This document shows positions 13,297-24,996 of a stretch of DNA of 64,000 nt, piece by piece (the first letter of the stretch is position 1; the number at the start of each line of letters is the position of its first letter). The notes below the pieces were generated by a model. It was not told the DNA's origin and did no database searches. It worked only from the letters and a program-made list of their open reading frames with translations. The position numbers and the translations under genes are program-made. Source of the DNA: Pseudomonas sp. MF4836 (GTDB lineage Bacteria; Pseudomonadota; Gammaproteobacteria; Pseudomonadales; Pseudomonadaceae); contig NZ_MVOL01000011.1 of the NCBI RefSeq assembly GCF_002018875.1, positions 124,001-188,000 of the forward strand, written 5' to 3'.

Positions 13297-14503
13297 GGCT
13301 TGGCTCCTCGGCGAAGTCGCTCTCGCTGAACTCCATCTCCTCGCTGCCCAGGTGGGTTCGACTCTCCCACTCGATGCGCAGCAGCAAGCCCAGACAGGCG
13401 CAGCAGATCACCAACGAACTGCCGCCATAACTGAGGAACGGCAGCGTCAGGCCCTTGGTCGGCAGCAGGCCGACGTTTACCCCGATATTGATCAGGAACT
13501 GACCAATCCACAGGAACGCCAGGCCATACGCCACATAAGCGGCGAAAAATTGCTTGGCCTTCTCGGCCCACAAACCGATGTACATGGCGCGCACGCAAAC
13601 GAATACAAACAGCCCGACGGTAGCCAGCGAACCGACCACGCCCAGCTCTTCGGCGAGTACCGAGAACACGAAGTCGGTGTGGGCTTCAGGCAGGTAGAAC
13701 TGCTTCTGCACACTGTTGCCCAGCCCGACACCCAGCCACTCACCACGACCGAAGGCGATCAGCGCCTGGGTCAACTGGTAACCGGAACCAAACTGGTCGG
13801 CCCAGGGGTCGGTGAAGGTAATCAGACGGGCCATCCGGTAGGGTTGGGCCTGGACCAGAATGGTCACCGCCGCCACTGCCAGCACTACCATCAAGGTGAA
13901 ACGGAACAGGCCTACGCCGCCGAGGAAGAGCATGGCCGCGGCCGCCCCCATCATGACCACGGTGGCGCCGAAGTCGGGCTCCATCAGCAACAGGCCGGCC
14001 ATGGGCAGGAGGACGATGAACGGCTTGAAGAAGCCCATCCAGCTTTCGCGCACTTCCTTCTGCCGCCGCACCAGATAACCGGCGAGGTAGATCACCACAA
14101 ATACCTTGGCGATTTCCGAAGGCTGCACGTTGAAGAAGCTGAAGCCGATCCAGCGCATCGAGCCGTTGACCTCACGGCCGATACCCGGCAACAGCACCAT
14201 CACCAGCAAACCAAAGGCACCAATCAGCATCAGCCAGCCCAGGCGCTGCCAGGTGGCGATCGGAATCATCATGGTCACGATGCACGCGCCCAGGCCGATC
14301 ACCAGGTAAATCAGGTGGCGAATCATGTGATACAGCGGATTGCCCGATTGCACCGCGGCTACTTCAGACGAGGCCGAGGTGATCATCACCAGGCCCAGGC
14401 CGAGCAAGGCCAGGCAGCCGGCGAGCATCGGGAAGTCGAGGTCGATACCGCGCCCGGTAATGATCGGCGACGGATAAGGCTTGATGATGTTCCCGAGGTT
14501 CAT
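13286..14503 (-). CDS. ftsW: peptidoglycan glycosyltransferase FtsW (SEDS)
   Basis: The product is 405 residues with about ten membrane segments. It polymerises lipid II at the septum in complex with FtsI. SEDS hallmarks are visible, including the stretch with GSMRWI, the catalytic-Asp region following QPSE, and the C-terminal GLTLPFLSYGGSS. The start at 14503 (MNLGNIIKPYPSP) overlaps the murD stop by 4 bp; an upstream frame from 14578 is inside murD. The C-terminal cytoplasmic tail is acidic (EEMEFSESDFAEE). Confidence 0.97.
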   Translation of the reverse strand: MNLGNIIKPYPSPIITGRGIDLDFPMLAGCLALLGLGLVMITSASSEVAAVQSGNPLYHMIRHLIYLVIGLGACIVTMMIPIATWQRLGWLMLIGAFGLLVMVLLPGIGREVNGSMRWIGFSFFNVQPSEIAKVFVVIYLAGYLVRRQKEVRESWMGFFKPFIVLLPMAGLLLMEPDFGATVVMMGAAAAMLFLGGVGLFRFTLMVVLAVAAVTILVQAQPYRMARLITFTDPWADQFGSGYQLTQALIAFGRGEWLGVGLGNSVQKQFYLPEAHTDFVFSVLAEELGVVGSLATVGLFVFVCVRAMYIGLWAEKAKQFFAAYVAYGLAFLWIGQFLINIGVNVGLLPTKGLTLPFLSYGGSSLVICCACLGLLLRIEWESRTHLGSEEMEFSESDFAEEPSHGR

Positions 14504-15846
14504 GCCAAGCCCTCCACAGCCTGGGCAAACAGCTGCCCACGCTCTTCGTAGTTCTTGAACATGTCGAAACTGGCGCACGCCGGCGACAGCAGCACCGCAT
14601 CTCCAGGCTCGGCCAATGCGCGGCTGCGCTCGACCGCCTCGAGCAACGACTGCACCCGAACCAACGGCACCGCGTCGCCTATCGCTGCGGCAATCAATTC
14701 ACTGTCACGGCCCATCAACACCACGGCCCGGCAGTTGGCGGCGACCGGATTGCGCAGGTCCTTGAAGTCGGCACCCTTGCCATCGCCACCGGCAATCAGC
14801 ACCAGCTTGCCGCTGATGTCCGAGCCCAGGCCTTCGATGGCCGCCAGGGCGGCACCAACGTTGGTGGCTTTGGAATCGTTGTAGTAGGCCACACCGTCCA
14901 GGTCTCGTACCCACTGGCAGCGGTGCTCAAGACCGGCAAAGGTCCGCAGGCTGGCGAGCATGGCATCGAAGGGCAGGCCAACCGCGTGCCCGAGGGCCAG
15001 GGCTGCCAGGGCATTGGACTGGTTGTGCGCGCCACGGATTTTCAGCTCGCTCACTGGCATCAGGTTCTGTAGGCCGAAGGCCAGGTACTTCTCGCCCTGC
15101 TCTTCACGCAGGCCGAACGCCTTGAAATCGGGCACGCCGAGACCGAAGGTCCAGCACGGCAAACCTTCACCGATCAATGGCCGGGTCAGCGCATCCTGGC
15201 GGTTGAACACCACTTGCCGCGCGCCACGGAAGATCCGGTGCTTGGCCAGGTGATAGGCCGGCAGGCCGCTGTAGCGGTCCATGTGGTCTTCGCTGATGTT
15301 GAGCACGGTGGCCACTTCGGCGTTGAGCTGGTCGGTGGTTTCCAGCTGGAAGCTGGAGAGTTCCATGACGTACAGCTCGACGTCGTCGCTGAGCAGGTCC
15401 AGCGCTGGAGTGCCGAGGTTGCCGCCCACGGCTACGCGTTTGCCCGCAGCAGCAGCCATTTCGCCGACCAGGGTGGTCACGGTGCTCTTGGCGTTGGAAC
15501 CGCTGATGGCGACGATCGGCGCCTTCGCGTTACGCGCGAACAGCTCGATATCACCGGACAGCTTCACACCGCGGGCAGCCGCCGCTTGCAGGGCTGGGGT
15601 CGCCAAGGCCAGGCCGGGGCTCACGTAGAGCTCATCGGCGCGGCACAGGAACTCCACATCCAGCTCGCCACAACGCACTTCCACCTGCGGGTAGTCACGG
15701 CGCAGCGTGACCAGCTCCGGTGGATTTTCCCGCGTATCGGCCACGGCAAACGCCACGCCCCGGCTCGCCAGGAAGCGAACCAGGGACATGCCGCTCTTGC
15801 CGAGGCCGACAACGATGCGGAAGTGGTCAGAAGCGATCAGAGACAC
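14500..15846 (-). CDS. murD: UDP-N-acetylmuramoyl-L-alanine--D-glutamate ligase
   Basis: The product is 448 residues. It adds D-Glu to UDP-MurNAc-L-Ala. The P-loop reads ISGSNAKSTVTTL, the form I recall for Pseudomonas in place of GTNGKST. YYNDSKATN and LIAGGDGKGADF are further MurD signatures. It lies 5 bp after mraY and overlaps ftsW. Confidence 0.98.
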   Translation of the reverse strand: MSLIASDHFRIVVGLGKSGMSLVRFLASRGVAFAVADTRENPPELVTLRRDYPQVEVRCGELDVEFLCRADELYVSPGLALATPALQAAAARGVKLSGDIELFARNAKAPIVAISGSNAKSTVTTLVGEMAAAAGKRVAVGGNLGTPALDLLSDDVELYVMELSSFQLETTDQLNAEVATVLNISEDHMDRYSGLPAYHLAKHRIFRGARQVVFNRQDALTRPLIGEGLPCWTFGLGVPDFKAFGLREEQGEKYLAFGLQNLMPVSELKIRGAHNQSNALAALALGHAVGLPFDAMLASLRTFAGLEHRCQWVRDLDGVAYYNDSKATNVGAALAAIEGLGSDISGKLVLIAGGDGKGADFKDLRNPVAANCRAVVLMGRDSELIAAAIGDAVPLVRVQSLLEAVERSRALAEPGDAVLLSPACASFDMFKNYEERGQLFAQAVEGLA

Positions 15847-15851
15847 TCGTT

Positions 15852-16934
15852 CTACCTCAGCTTCAGGGTGGCAAGGCCGATCAACACGAGAATCACGGTG
15901 ATGATCCAGAAACGGACGATCACGCGCGGCTCGGGCCAGCCCTTGAGTTCAAAGTGGTGGTGAATCGGCGCCATGCGGAATACGCGGCGACCGGTCAGTT
16001 TGAAAGAAGCAACCTGGATCACCACCGACAGGGTTTCCATCACGAACACGCCGCCCATGATGAACAGGACGATTTCCTGGCGGACGATCACGGCGATGGT
16101 GCCCAGGGCCGCGCCCAGCGCCAGTGCGCCGACGTCGCCCATGAAGACTTGTGCGGGGTAGGTGTTGAACCAGAGGAAGCCCAGGCCCGCACCGATCAAC
16201 GCACCGCAGAACACAATCAACTCACCGGCGCCCGGCACGTAGGGAATCAGCAGGTATTCGGCGAATTTCACGTTACCCGACAGGTAGCAGAAAATGCCCA
16301 ACGCGCCGCCGACCATGACGGTCGGCATGATTGCCAGGCCATCGAGGCCATCGGTCAGGTTGACCGCGTTGCTCGAACCGACGATCACGAAATAGGTCAG
16401 GACCACAAAACCGGCGCCCAGCGGGATGCTGATGTCTTTGAGCATCGGCAGGATCAGCGTGGTTTCCACCGCACTCGGTGCCGTGACATACAGGAAAATC
16501 GCCGCGCCCAGGCCGAACACCGATTGCCAGAAATACTTCCAGCGGCTTGGCAGCCCCTTAGAATTCTTCTCGATCACCTTGCGGTAGTCGTCGACCCAGC
16601 CCACCGCGCCGAACAGCAGGGTCACGATCAGCACCACCCATACATAGCGGTTATGCAGGTCGGCCCACAGCAGGGTGCTGATACCGATGGCCGACAGGAT
16701 CAGCGCGCCACCCATGGTCGGGGTGCCGGACTTGGACAAATGCGACTGCGGGCCGTCATTGCGCACCGACTGGCCGATCTGCAGGCTTTGCAGGGTCCGG
16801 ATCATCCATGGCCCCAGGAACAGCGACAACGACAGCGCGGTCAGCACACCCAGGATCCCGCGCAGGGTCAGGTACTGAAAGACCGCGAAGCCTTTGTGGA
16901 ACTGTTGCAGATACTCAGCCAGCAGCAGCAGCAT
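15852..16934 (-). CDS. mraY: phospho-MurNAc-pentapeptide transferase
   Basis: The product is 360 residues with ten predicted membrane helices. It transfers phospho-MurNAc-pentapeptide to undecaprenyl phosphate, giving lipid I. Motifs seen are the GTPTMGG loop, VDDYRKV with the Asp pair, [10 protein letters not shown], and the histidine loop APIHHHFE. The start at 16934 ([12 protein letters not shown]) gives a TAATG junction with murF. The longer frame from 16961 lies inside murF. Confidence 0.98.
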   Translation of the reverse strand: MLLLLAEYLQQFHKGFAVFQYLTLRGILGVLTALSLSLFLGPWMIRTLQSLQIGQSVRNDGPQSHLSKSGTPTMGGALILSAIGISTLLWADLHNRYVWVVLIVTLLFGAVGWVDDYRKVIEKNSKGLPSRWKYFWQSVFGLGAAIFLYVTAPSAVETTLILPMLKDISIPLGAGFVVLTYFVIVGSSNAVNLTDGLDGLAIMPTVMVGGALGIFCYLSGNVKFAEYLLIPYVPGAGELIVFCGALIGAGLGFLWFNTYPAQVFMGDVGALALGAALGTIAVIVRQEIVLFIMGGVFVMETLSVVIQVASFKLTGRRVFRMAPIHHHFELKGWPEPRVIVRFWIITVILVLIGLATLKLR

Positions 16935-18301
16935 TAATGTTTCTCCGTACTTGAACCGCACAAAGCCGCGACGATGTTTTCCATCACCGCGCTGCGCGAT
17001 CCCTTGATCAAAATGGTGGTATTTGGGTCTTGCTCGACGTTCAGTGCCGCAATCAGATCGGCCTGGCTGGCGAAGTGGCGAGCGTGCTCACCGAAGGCGG
17101 AGACGGCATGCGCCATCAGCGGCCCGACCGCGTAGAGGGCCGACACTTTGCCGGCAGCGTATGCCCCTACATCACGGTGCCCCTGCTCCGCCCACTCGCC
17201 CAACTCGCCGATGTCTCCGAGCACCAGGACGGTGCGGCCGGAAAAGCCGGCGAGTATATCAACGGCGGCGCACATCGAGGTGGGGTTTGCGTTGTAAGTG
17301 TCATCAATGACCCGCATACCGATTTTCGCCAATTGCGCGACGGTACGGCCCTTGACCGGCTGCACCGCATTCAAGCCGGTGGCGATGCCAAACAGGGAAA
17401 TATCCAGGGCATGCGCGGCGGCGGCGGCGGCCAGGGCATTGGCCACGTTGTGCGTGCCCAACAGATTCAATTGCACCCGCTCCTGCCCCTTGGGACTGTG
17501 CAGGGTGAAGGCCGGGCAACCGCGGGCATCCAGGGCTACATCACTGGCGTGCAGGTCGGCGGCGCTATTGTTCAGGGCGAAGCTCAGCACCTGGTGATTA
17601 CCGGCGCGGGCCTTCCAGATCGGGAATGCCTTGTCGTCGAGGTTGAGCACGGCGATGCCGGAAGCATCGAGCCCTTGCAGAATCTCGCCCTTGGCTTCAA
17701 CGATTTTTTCCGGGCCGCCGAATTCACCAACGTGGGCCGTCCCGGCGTTATTGATCACGGCCACCTGAGGCTGGGTCATGGCCACGGTGTAGGCAATCTC
17801 GCCAATCCGCGAAGCCCCCAGTTCGATCACCGCCGCCGTGTGTTCCGGGGCCAGTTCCAGCAGGGTCAGCGGAGCGCCGAGGTCGTTATTCAAGTTGCCA
17901 CGGGTCGCCAGCACGGGCCCGCGGGTGCGCAGGATACTGGCCAGCATTTCCTTGACCGTGGTCTTGCCGCTGGAGCCGGTAATGGCCACCACCGGTTTAT
18001 CGAAGGCCGCACGGTTGAGTGCCCCCAACTGCCCCAGTGCGAGGCGCGTATCGCTGACCAGCAACTGCGGCAAGGTGCTGTCAGGCACCTCGCGTTCGAC
18101 CAGTGCGCCGACTGCACCTTTGCTCGCAACATCGTTCAGGTAGTCATGGCCGTCGAACCGCGGACCGGTCAAGGCAATAAAGAGCTGCCCCGGCTTGATC
18201 GCCCGGCTGTCGATACTGACGCCATCAAAACTGCAATCCGCAGCAACCAGGCGCGCATTGAGTGCGGAGCTCAACTCACTGAGTTTCAGAGCCTTAAGCA
18301 T
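16934..18301 (-). CDS. murF: UDP-MurNAc-tripeptide--D-Ala-D-Ala ligase
   Basis: The product is 455 residues. It adds the D-Ala-D-Ala made by DdlB. The P-loop [14 protein letters not shown] and the ligase motif [13 protein letters not shown] are present. The 5' end overlaps murE by 8 bp and the 3' end shares one base with mraY. Confidence 0.98.
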   Translation of the reverse strand: MLKALKLSELSSALNARLVAADCSFDGVSIDSRAIKPGQLFIALTGPRFDGHDYLNDVASKGAVGALVEREVPDSTLPQLLVSDTRLALGQLGALNRAAFDKPVVAITGSSGKTTVKEMLASILRTRGPVLATRGNLNNDLGAPLTLLELAPEHTAAVIELGASRIGEIAYTVAMTQPQVAVINNAGTAHVGEFGGPEKIVEAKGEILQGLDASGIAVLNLDDKAFPIWKARAGNHQVLSFALNNSAADLHASDVALDARGCPAFTLHSPKGQERVQLNLLGTHNVANALAAAAAAHALDISLFGIATGLNAVQPVKGRTVAQLAKIGMRVIDDTYNANPTSMCAAVDILAGFSGRTVLVLGDIGELGEWAEQGHRDVGAYAAGKVSALYAVGPLMAHAVSAFGEHARHFASQADLIAALNVEQDPNTTILIKGSRSAVMENIVAALCGSSTEKH

Positions 18302-19756
18302 GGGCCACCTCCCATGCAGTCAACGCCCTGTCAGCCTCGACCAGATCGGAGAAGTCATGGCGCTCGCCCTTGATTTCCTGATAGTCCTCATGGCCCTTGC
18401 CGGCCAGGACCACCACGTCGTCCGCCGAAGCACTGGCGATCAACTTGGCAATGGCCTGTCCACGTCCCGCGACGAAATCGACCTTATCCACCGCACTGAA
18501 GCCGGCCCGGATATCGTCGAAGATCAGCGCCGGGTCTTCGGTACGCGGATTGTCGTCGGTCACCAGTACACCATCGGCCAGGCGCTCGACCACTTGCGCC
18601 ATCAGCGGACGCTTGCCGCGATCGCGATCGCCGCCGCAACCGAACAGGCACAGCAGTCGTCCCTTGGCGTGCGGGCGCAGGGCCAGCAGGACTTTTTCCA
18701 GGGCATCCGGGGTATGGGCGTAATCGACCACGACCAGCGGCTGGGTGCCGCCACCCAGGCGCTGCAAACGTCCGATCGGGCCCTCAAGCTTGGGCAGCAC
18801 GCGCAGGATTTCGTCCAACGCATAATCCAGGCCGAGCAAGGCACCGACCGCAGCCAGTACGTTGCTCAAGTTGAAGCGCCCAAGCAGGGTGCTGCGCAAA
18901 TGGTGCTCGCCTTGCGGGGTGACCAGGGTTGCGCGTACGCCGTCGTCGTCGAACTGCGCGTCTCGGCAGTACAGGTACGCCGAGCTGTCTTCAAGGCTGT
19001 AGGTGATCAATCGCGAGTCGTGTTTTTCAATCGCCAGTTGCCGACCGAACTCATCGTCGAGGTTGATCACCCGGCAACGCAGGTCGGACCAGCCGAAGAG
19101 CTTGGCCTTGGCCTCGCCATACGCCTGCATGGTGCCGTGATAATCCAGATGATCGCGGGACAGGTTGGTCAACACCGCCACGTCAAACGCCAGCGCGGTA
19201 ACCCGCCCCTGGTCCAGGCCATGGGAAGAAACCTCCATGGCTACCGCCTTGGCACCGGCCTTTTTCAGGTCGGCCAACGTCGCCTGCACGGCAATAGGGT
19301 TGGGCGTGGTGTGCATGCCGCTTTGCAGCGCACCATAAAAGCCGCTGCCCAGGGTACCGACAATCCCGCAGTGCTGACCCAGCAGGTCCAGAGCCTGAGC
19401 CACCAACTGGGTAACGCTGGTCTTGCCGTTGGTCCCGGTGACCCCAATCAGGTTCAGGTGGCGGCTCGGATCGCCGTAAAAGCGCCCGGCAATATCCGAC
19501 AACTGCGCCGCCAGGCCCTTGACCGGAATCAGCGGCACATCGGTGATCGGCAACACGGTGGCGCCTTCCACTTCATAGGCCACGGCAGCTGCACCACGCT
19601 TTAACGCGTCGGCAATGTGCTCGCGCCCGTCGAATTTCCCGCCCGGCACGGCGAGGAACAGATCCCCGGCACGTACGTTGCGGCTGTCCAGCGACAACTC
19701 ACGGATCAACAGGTCGCGACCGGCATGGGCAAAAATCTTGTTCAGGCTAAGAGACA

Positions 19757-19757
<1 letters not shown>
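18294..19757 (-). CDS. murE: UDP-MurNAc-L-Ala-D-Glu--meso-DAP ligase
   Basis: The product is 487 residues. The P-loop is GVTGTNGKTSVTQL. The DDNPRTEDP motif indicates meso-diaminopimelate specificity (DNPR class), as expected for a Gram-negative. A typical GKGHEDYQ motif is near the C-terminus. It shares one base with the ftsI stop and overlaps murF. Confidence 0.98.
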
Positions 19758-21770
<2,013 letters not shown>

Positions 21771-21774
<4 letters not shown>

Positions 21775-22718
21775 CGGAGCTTCTCCGCCACGCGCATGAC
21801 CGCACTGCGGGCACGCGGATTGGCTTTGAGTTCAGCCTCGGAAGCGAATTGCGCCTTGCCATGGACCTTGATCTTGGGCACGAAGGCTTCGAAACGCACC
21901 GGCAGGTTACGTGGCAGGTTATCGGTTTCACCCTTCACCAGGCGGCGCATGAACAATTTGACGATACGGTCTTCCAGCGAGTGGAAACTGATCACTACCA
22001 GGCGACCGCCCACTTCAAGAGACTCCAGCGCCGCCTCGAGGCCGGCTTCCAGGTCGCCCAGTTCGTTATTGACGTGAATGCGCAAACCCTGGAAAGCGCG
22101 GGTGGCCGGGTTCTTGCCCTTTTCCCACGCCGGGTTGGCGACTTTCAAGACTTCGGCCAGGTCGGCAGTGCGCTCGAATGGCTGGATTTCACGACGTTCG
22201 ACCACGGCGCGCGCCATGCGACCGGAAAAGCGTTCTTCGCCGTATTCCTTGAATACACGGGCGATTTCTTCAACCGGCGCCGTGGCGATGAACTGCGCAG
22301 CGCTGACGCCACGAGTCGGGTCCATGCGCATGTCCAACGGGCCATCATTGAGGAAACTGAAGCCGCGCTCAGGGTCGTCCAACTGCGGCGAAGACACGCC
22401 AAGATCCAGCAGCACGCCGCTGACCTTGCCTGCCAGGCCGCGCTCGGCGACTTCCGAACCCAGCTCGGCAAAGCTGCGCTGCACAACGACAAAGCGGCCG
22501 TCTTCGGCCGCTAGCGCTTGCCCGGTGGCAATCGCTTGGGGATCCTTATCGAACCCGAGGAGCCGACCATCCGGCCCGAGCTTGCTGAGAATCAGCCGGC
22601 TATGTCCGCCACGTCCGAACGTGCCGTCCAGATAGCAGCCATCAGGACGTACGGCGAGGGCCTCGACGGCTTCGTCCAGCAGTACGGTGATGTGGTTAAA
22701 GCCGCTATCAATAGTCAC
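21771..22718 (-). CDS. rsmH: 16S rRNA (cytosine1402-N4)-methyltransferase
   Basis: The product is 315 residues, formerly called MraW. It methylates N4 of C1402 in the ribosomal P site using SAM. N-terminal [13 protein letters not shown], the SAM-binding [12 protein letters not shown], the [14 protein letters not shown] motif and C-terminal [13 protein letters not shown] are all present. It overlaps mraZ by 4 bp. RsmI, which methylates the same nucleotide on O2', is encoded 1.2 kb upstream. Confidence 0.98.
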
Positions 22719-23170
22719 AGGATCAAATCACGCAGTTCATCAGGCATAGAGCCCGGTTGTTGAATAGCAGCCAGGTCCGCTGCAGAAACAGCATTCCAGG
22801 CATCCTCGTCCCACAATTGGAACTTGTTCAGCTGGCCAACCAACATCGCGCGCTTATCCAACTTGGCATACTCACGCAGACGAGGCGGCACCAGGAAACG
22901 ACCGCTGCCATCGAGCTCAAGGTCGACGGCATTACCAATCAGCAAACGTTGCAAACGACGGTTTTCTTCGCGAAGCGAAGGCAGTGCGCGCAGTTTGGTT
23001 TCAATCAGCTCCCACTCGTCGAGTGGGTAAACACATAAACAGGGATCAACGGCGTCGATCGTGACGATTAACTGCCCGGAACTTCGCGATTCAAGCTCGT
23101 CACGATACCGGCTCGGCATGGCGAGACGGCCTTTTGCATCGAGACTGATAGCGTTAGCTCCGCGAAACAC
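22715..23170 (-). CDS. mraZ: transcriptional regulator MraZ
   Basis: The product is 151 residues with two AbrB-like SpoVT domains, each with a conserved DxxGR motif ([14 protein letters not shown] and [14 protein letters not shown]). MraZ forms a ring and represses its own dcw promoter in E. coli by binding phased TGGG-type repeats. The start codon is GTG 23170, with GGAG about 10 nt upstream. A matching array of boxes sits in its own leader (23203-23236), so autoregulation is likely. Confidence 0.97.
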   Translation of the reverse strand: MFRGANAISLDAKGRLAMPSRYRDELESRSSGQLIVTIDAVDPCLCVYPLDEWELIETKLRALPSLREENRRLQRLLIGNAVDLELDGSGRFLVPPRLREYAKLDKRAMLVGQLNKFQLWDEDAWNAVSAADLAAIQQPGSMPDELRDLIL

Positions 23171-23202
23171 GTCAGCGTTTCTCCAAATTTTAGCGTTTTA
23201 CG

Positions 23203-23236
23203 CCCAAAAAACCCACTTCATGCCACTTTCCGCCAC
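23203..23236 (-). promoter_or_regulatory. MraZ box array, four 10-bp-phased repeats
   Basis: On the minus strand GTGG occurs at 23236-23233, 23226-23223 and 23216-23213, and TGGG at 23206-23203, spaced exactly 10 bp apart; the first three are AAGTGGC, AAGTGGC and AAGTGGG. One box per helical turn is what the ring-shaped MraZ is known to bind. The array begins a few bases downstream of the predicted transcription start. Confidence 0.85.
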
Positions 23237-23244
23237 TTGCGCAC

Positions 23245-23274
23245 ACTATAGGAATGCGCCCACCACACCGTCAA
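23245..23274 (-). promoter_or_regulatory. main mra/dcw promoter (sigma70)
   Basis: On the minus strand TTGACG (23274-23269), 18 bp, TATAGT (23250-23245). Both hexamers differ from consensus at one position. Predicted start is around 23238, leaving a leader of about 70 nt with the MraZ boxes inside it. Confidence 0.8.
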
Positions 23275-23480
23275 GGCGCGGAGCGACGGAAAAGCCTTAT
23301 AGAACGGAGATTTAGGAGACTAAAAGAAGGGGCAACGAGAATTTGGATGAGGTTTTGACCCATTAACTTGAAGCAGCTCAATGCGCTGCACTCAGAAGTT
23401 AAAGTGATTTGTTAAGAGTAAGATTTTTTCGGTATTACAAAAGCGCTTCTGCCAGTGATTCCAGCAGGGAGGGAAAAGGT
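23275..23480. other. intergenic stretch between rnpB 3' end and mraZ promoter
   Basis: AT-richer than its surroundings. No open frame of note. It must hold the 3' processing or termination signal of rnpB, but I see no clear hairpin with a T tract. Confidence 0.5.
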
Positions 23481-23832
23481 GGAGAGTCGATCTGTAAGCC
23501 GGGTTCTGTCGAGGACAGTCATTCCTCTACGATGGCCATCACTGGACATCTTTAGCAACCTACCCGGTTCCAGCGCGGGCCACGCCTTGGAACCCTATTT
23601 GGTCTTGCTCCGAGTGGGGTTTACCTAGCCACGAACTGTTGCCAGACGTGCGGTGCGCTCTTACCGCACCTTTTCACCCTTACCGGCACCGAAGTGCTTA
23701 GGCGGTTATTTTCTGTGGCACTTTCCGTAGGCTCACGCCCCCCAGGCATTACCTGGCACTCCGCCCTATGGAGCCCGGACTTTCCTCCCCCCCCTAATTT
23801 TCATAGAGGGCAGCGACTGTCCAATCGACTCT
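23481..23832 (-). ncRNA. rnpB: RNase P RNA (class A)
   Basis: On the minus strand the RNA begins AGAGTCGATTGGACAGTCGC. The universally conserved GAGGAAAGTCCGGGC is near the 5' end and the typical ACAGAACCCGGCTTACAG is near the 3' end, closing the P1 helix with GATCGACTCTCC. The length of about 352 nt is normal for gammaproteobacteria. It is the catalytic subunit that removes tRNA 5' leaders. Recognition is by conserved sequence; the ends are accurate to a few bases. Confidence 0.97.
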
Positions 23833-23841
23833 CCGCCGCGC

Positions 23842-23870
23842 AGGTTAACGGCAGAGAAGCCGAAGAACAA
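23842..23870 (-). promoter_or_regulatory. candidate rnpB promoter
   Basis: Minus strand TTGTTC (23870-23865), 17 bp, TAACCT (23847-23842), which ends about 9 nt before the predicted RNA 5' end. The position relative to a defined RNA start makes it credible although the -10 is imperfect. Confidence 0.55.
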
Positions 23871-23904
23871 GCGCTAAAAGCCTTTTGCCACTCTGCACCG
23901 GTGT

Positions 23905-24777
23905 TTATTCGCCCTTCTGTTTATCCAGGGCAATTTGGTACAGCACATTCTTGCGCTCGCCGGTGATTTCCGCGGCCAGCGCGGCGGCTCGCTTGAGTGG
24001 CATCTCCTTGAGCAGCAGGTCGAGAACTCGCATGGCCTCTGCACTGATAGCCTCGGCACTTTCAGGTACCGTCCAACCCGCCACCAGCACAACGCACTCC
24101 CCGCGCTGCTGATTACTGTCAGCCTCGACAAAACCACGCAGCTCGGCCAGCGGCAACCCCTTGAGGGTTTCGAAGGTTTTGGTCAGTTCCCGCGCCAGCA
24201 ATGCAGGCCGCTCGGCACCGAAGACCAGCTCCATATCCTGCAGGCATTCAAGAATCCGATGGGGCGCTTCATAAAAGATCAGAGTTCTTGGCTCCTCCTT
24301 TAACAGCTCCAACCGGGCGCGACGCCCCACGGCCTTGGCCGGCAGAAAACCCTCGAAGATAAACCTGTCGGAGGGCAGCCCGGCCGCGGAGAGCGCAGCA
24401 ATCAGAGCACAGGCTCCCGGAACTGGCACCACGTTGATCCCCGCTGCTCGCGCCTGGCGTACCAGGTGATACCCCGGGTCGGAGATGAGCGGCGTGCCAG
24501 CATCGGAAATGAGCGCCACGTTATCGCCCGCCAGCAAACGGGTGATAAAGCGACTGCCCTCGTCACGCTCATTGTGTTCATGACACGCCGCCAACGGCGT
24601 GGAAATACCGAAGTGCTGCAGCAGTCGCAGCGAGTGCCGGGTGTCTTCGGCCGCAATCAGGGCAACCTCGCGCAGCAGCTTCAGCGCCCGGGCACTGATG
24701 TCGTCCAGGTTGCCGATGGGCGTCGCCACCACATAAAGCGAGCCAGCAGCGGAATTCAAAGGACCTGGAGCAGTCAA
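23905..24777 (-). CDS. rsmI: 16S rRNA (cytidine1402-2'-O)-methyltransferase
   Basis: About 290 residues, a tetrapyrrole-methylase-fold SAM enzyme. Signatures are GSLYVVATPIGNLDDISARAL, AAEDTRHSLRLLQHF and LISDAGTPLISDPGYHLV. With RsmH it produces m4Cm1402 in 16S rRNA. The start is uncertain: the frame is open to 24900, but TTG at 24777 (reading MTAPGPLNS) has AGAGG at an ideal 8-nt spacing; GTG 24786 is the alternative. It is divergent from lpoA. Confidence 0.93.
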   Translation of the reverse strand: MTAPGPLNSAAGSLYVVATPIGNLDDISARALKLLREVALIAAEDTRHSLRLLQHFGISTPLAACHEHNERDEGSRFITRLLAGDNVALISDAGTPLISDPGYHLVRQARAAGINVVPVPGACALIAALSAAGLPSDRFIFEGFLPAKAVGRRARLELLKEEPRTLIFYEAPHRILECLQDMELVFGAERPALLARELTKTFETLKGLPLAELRGFVEADSNQQRGECVVLVAGWTVPESAEAISAEAMRVLDLLLKEMPLKRAAALAAEITGERKNVLYQIALDKQKGE

Positions 24778-24996
24778 AGCGCACACCTCTTGTTCGGCAA
24801 AAGCGCCATTGTAGCGCGTAGATGCCTGTGTAATGCGCCTGACAATCCCGGCATTACCCAGTCCTTTTGCGTCGTTTCTGGAGCACTGCAACATTTGCAC
24901 GACCTAAATAGCCGGTTTATCGCCAGTAACATCGCGCCCCGGCCAGCGCTTGGGTACAATTCCAGGCTAATTTGATCGAGTATCGGGAACACTTAC

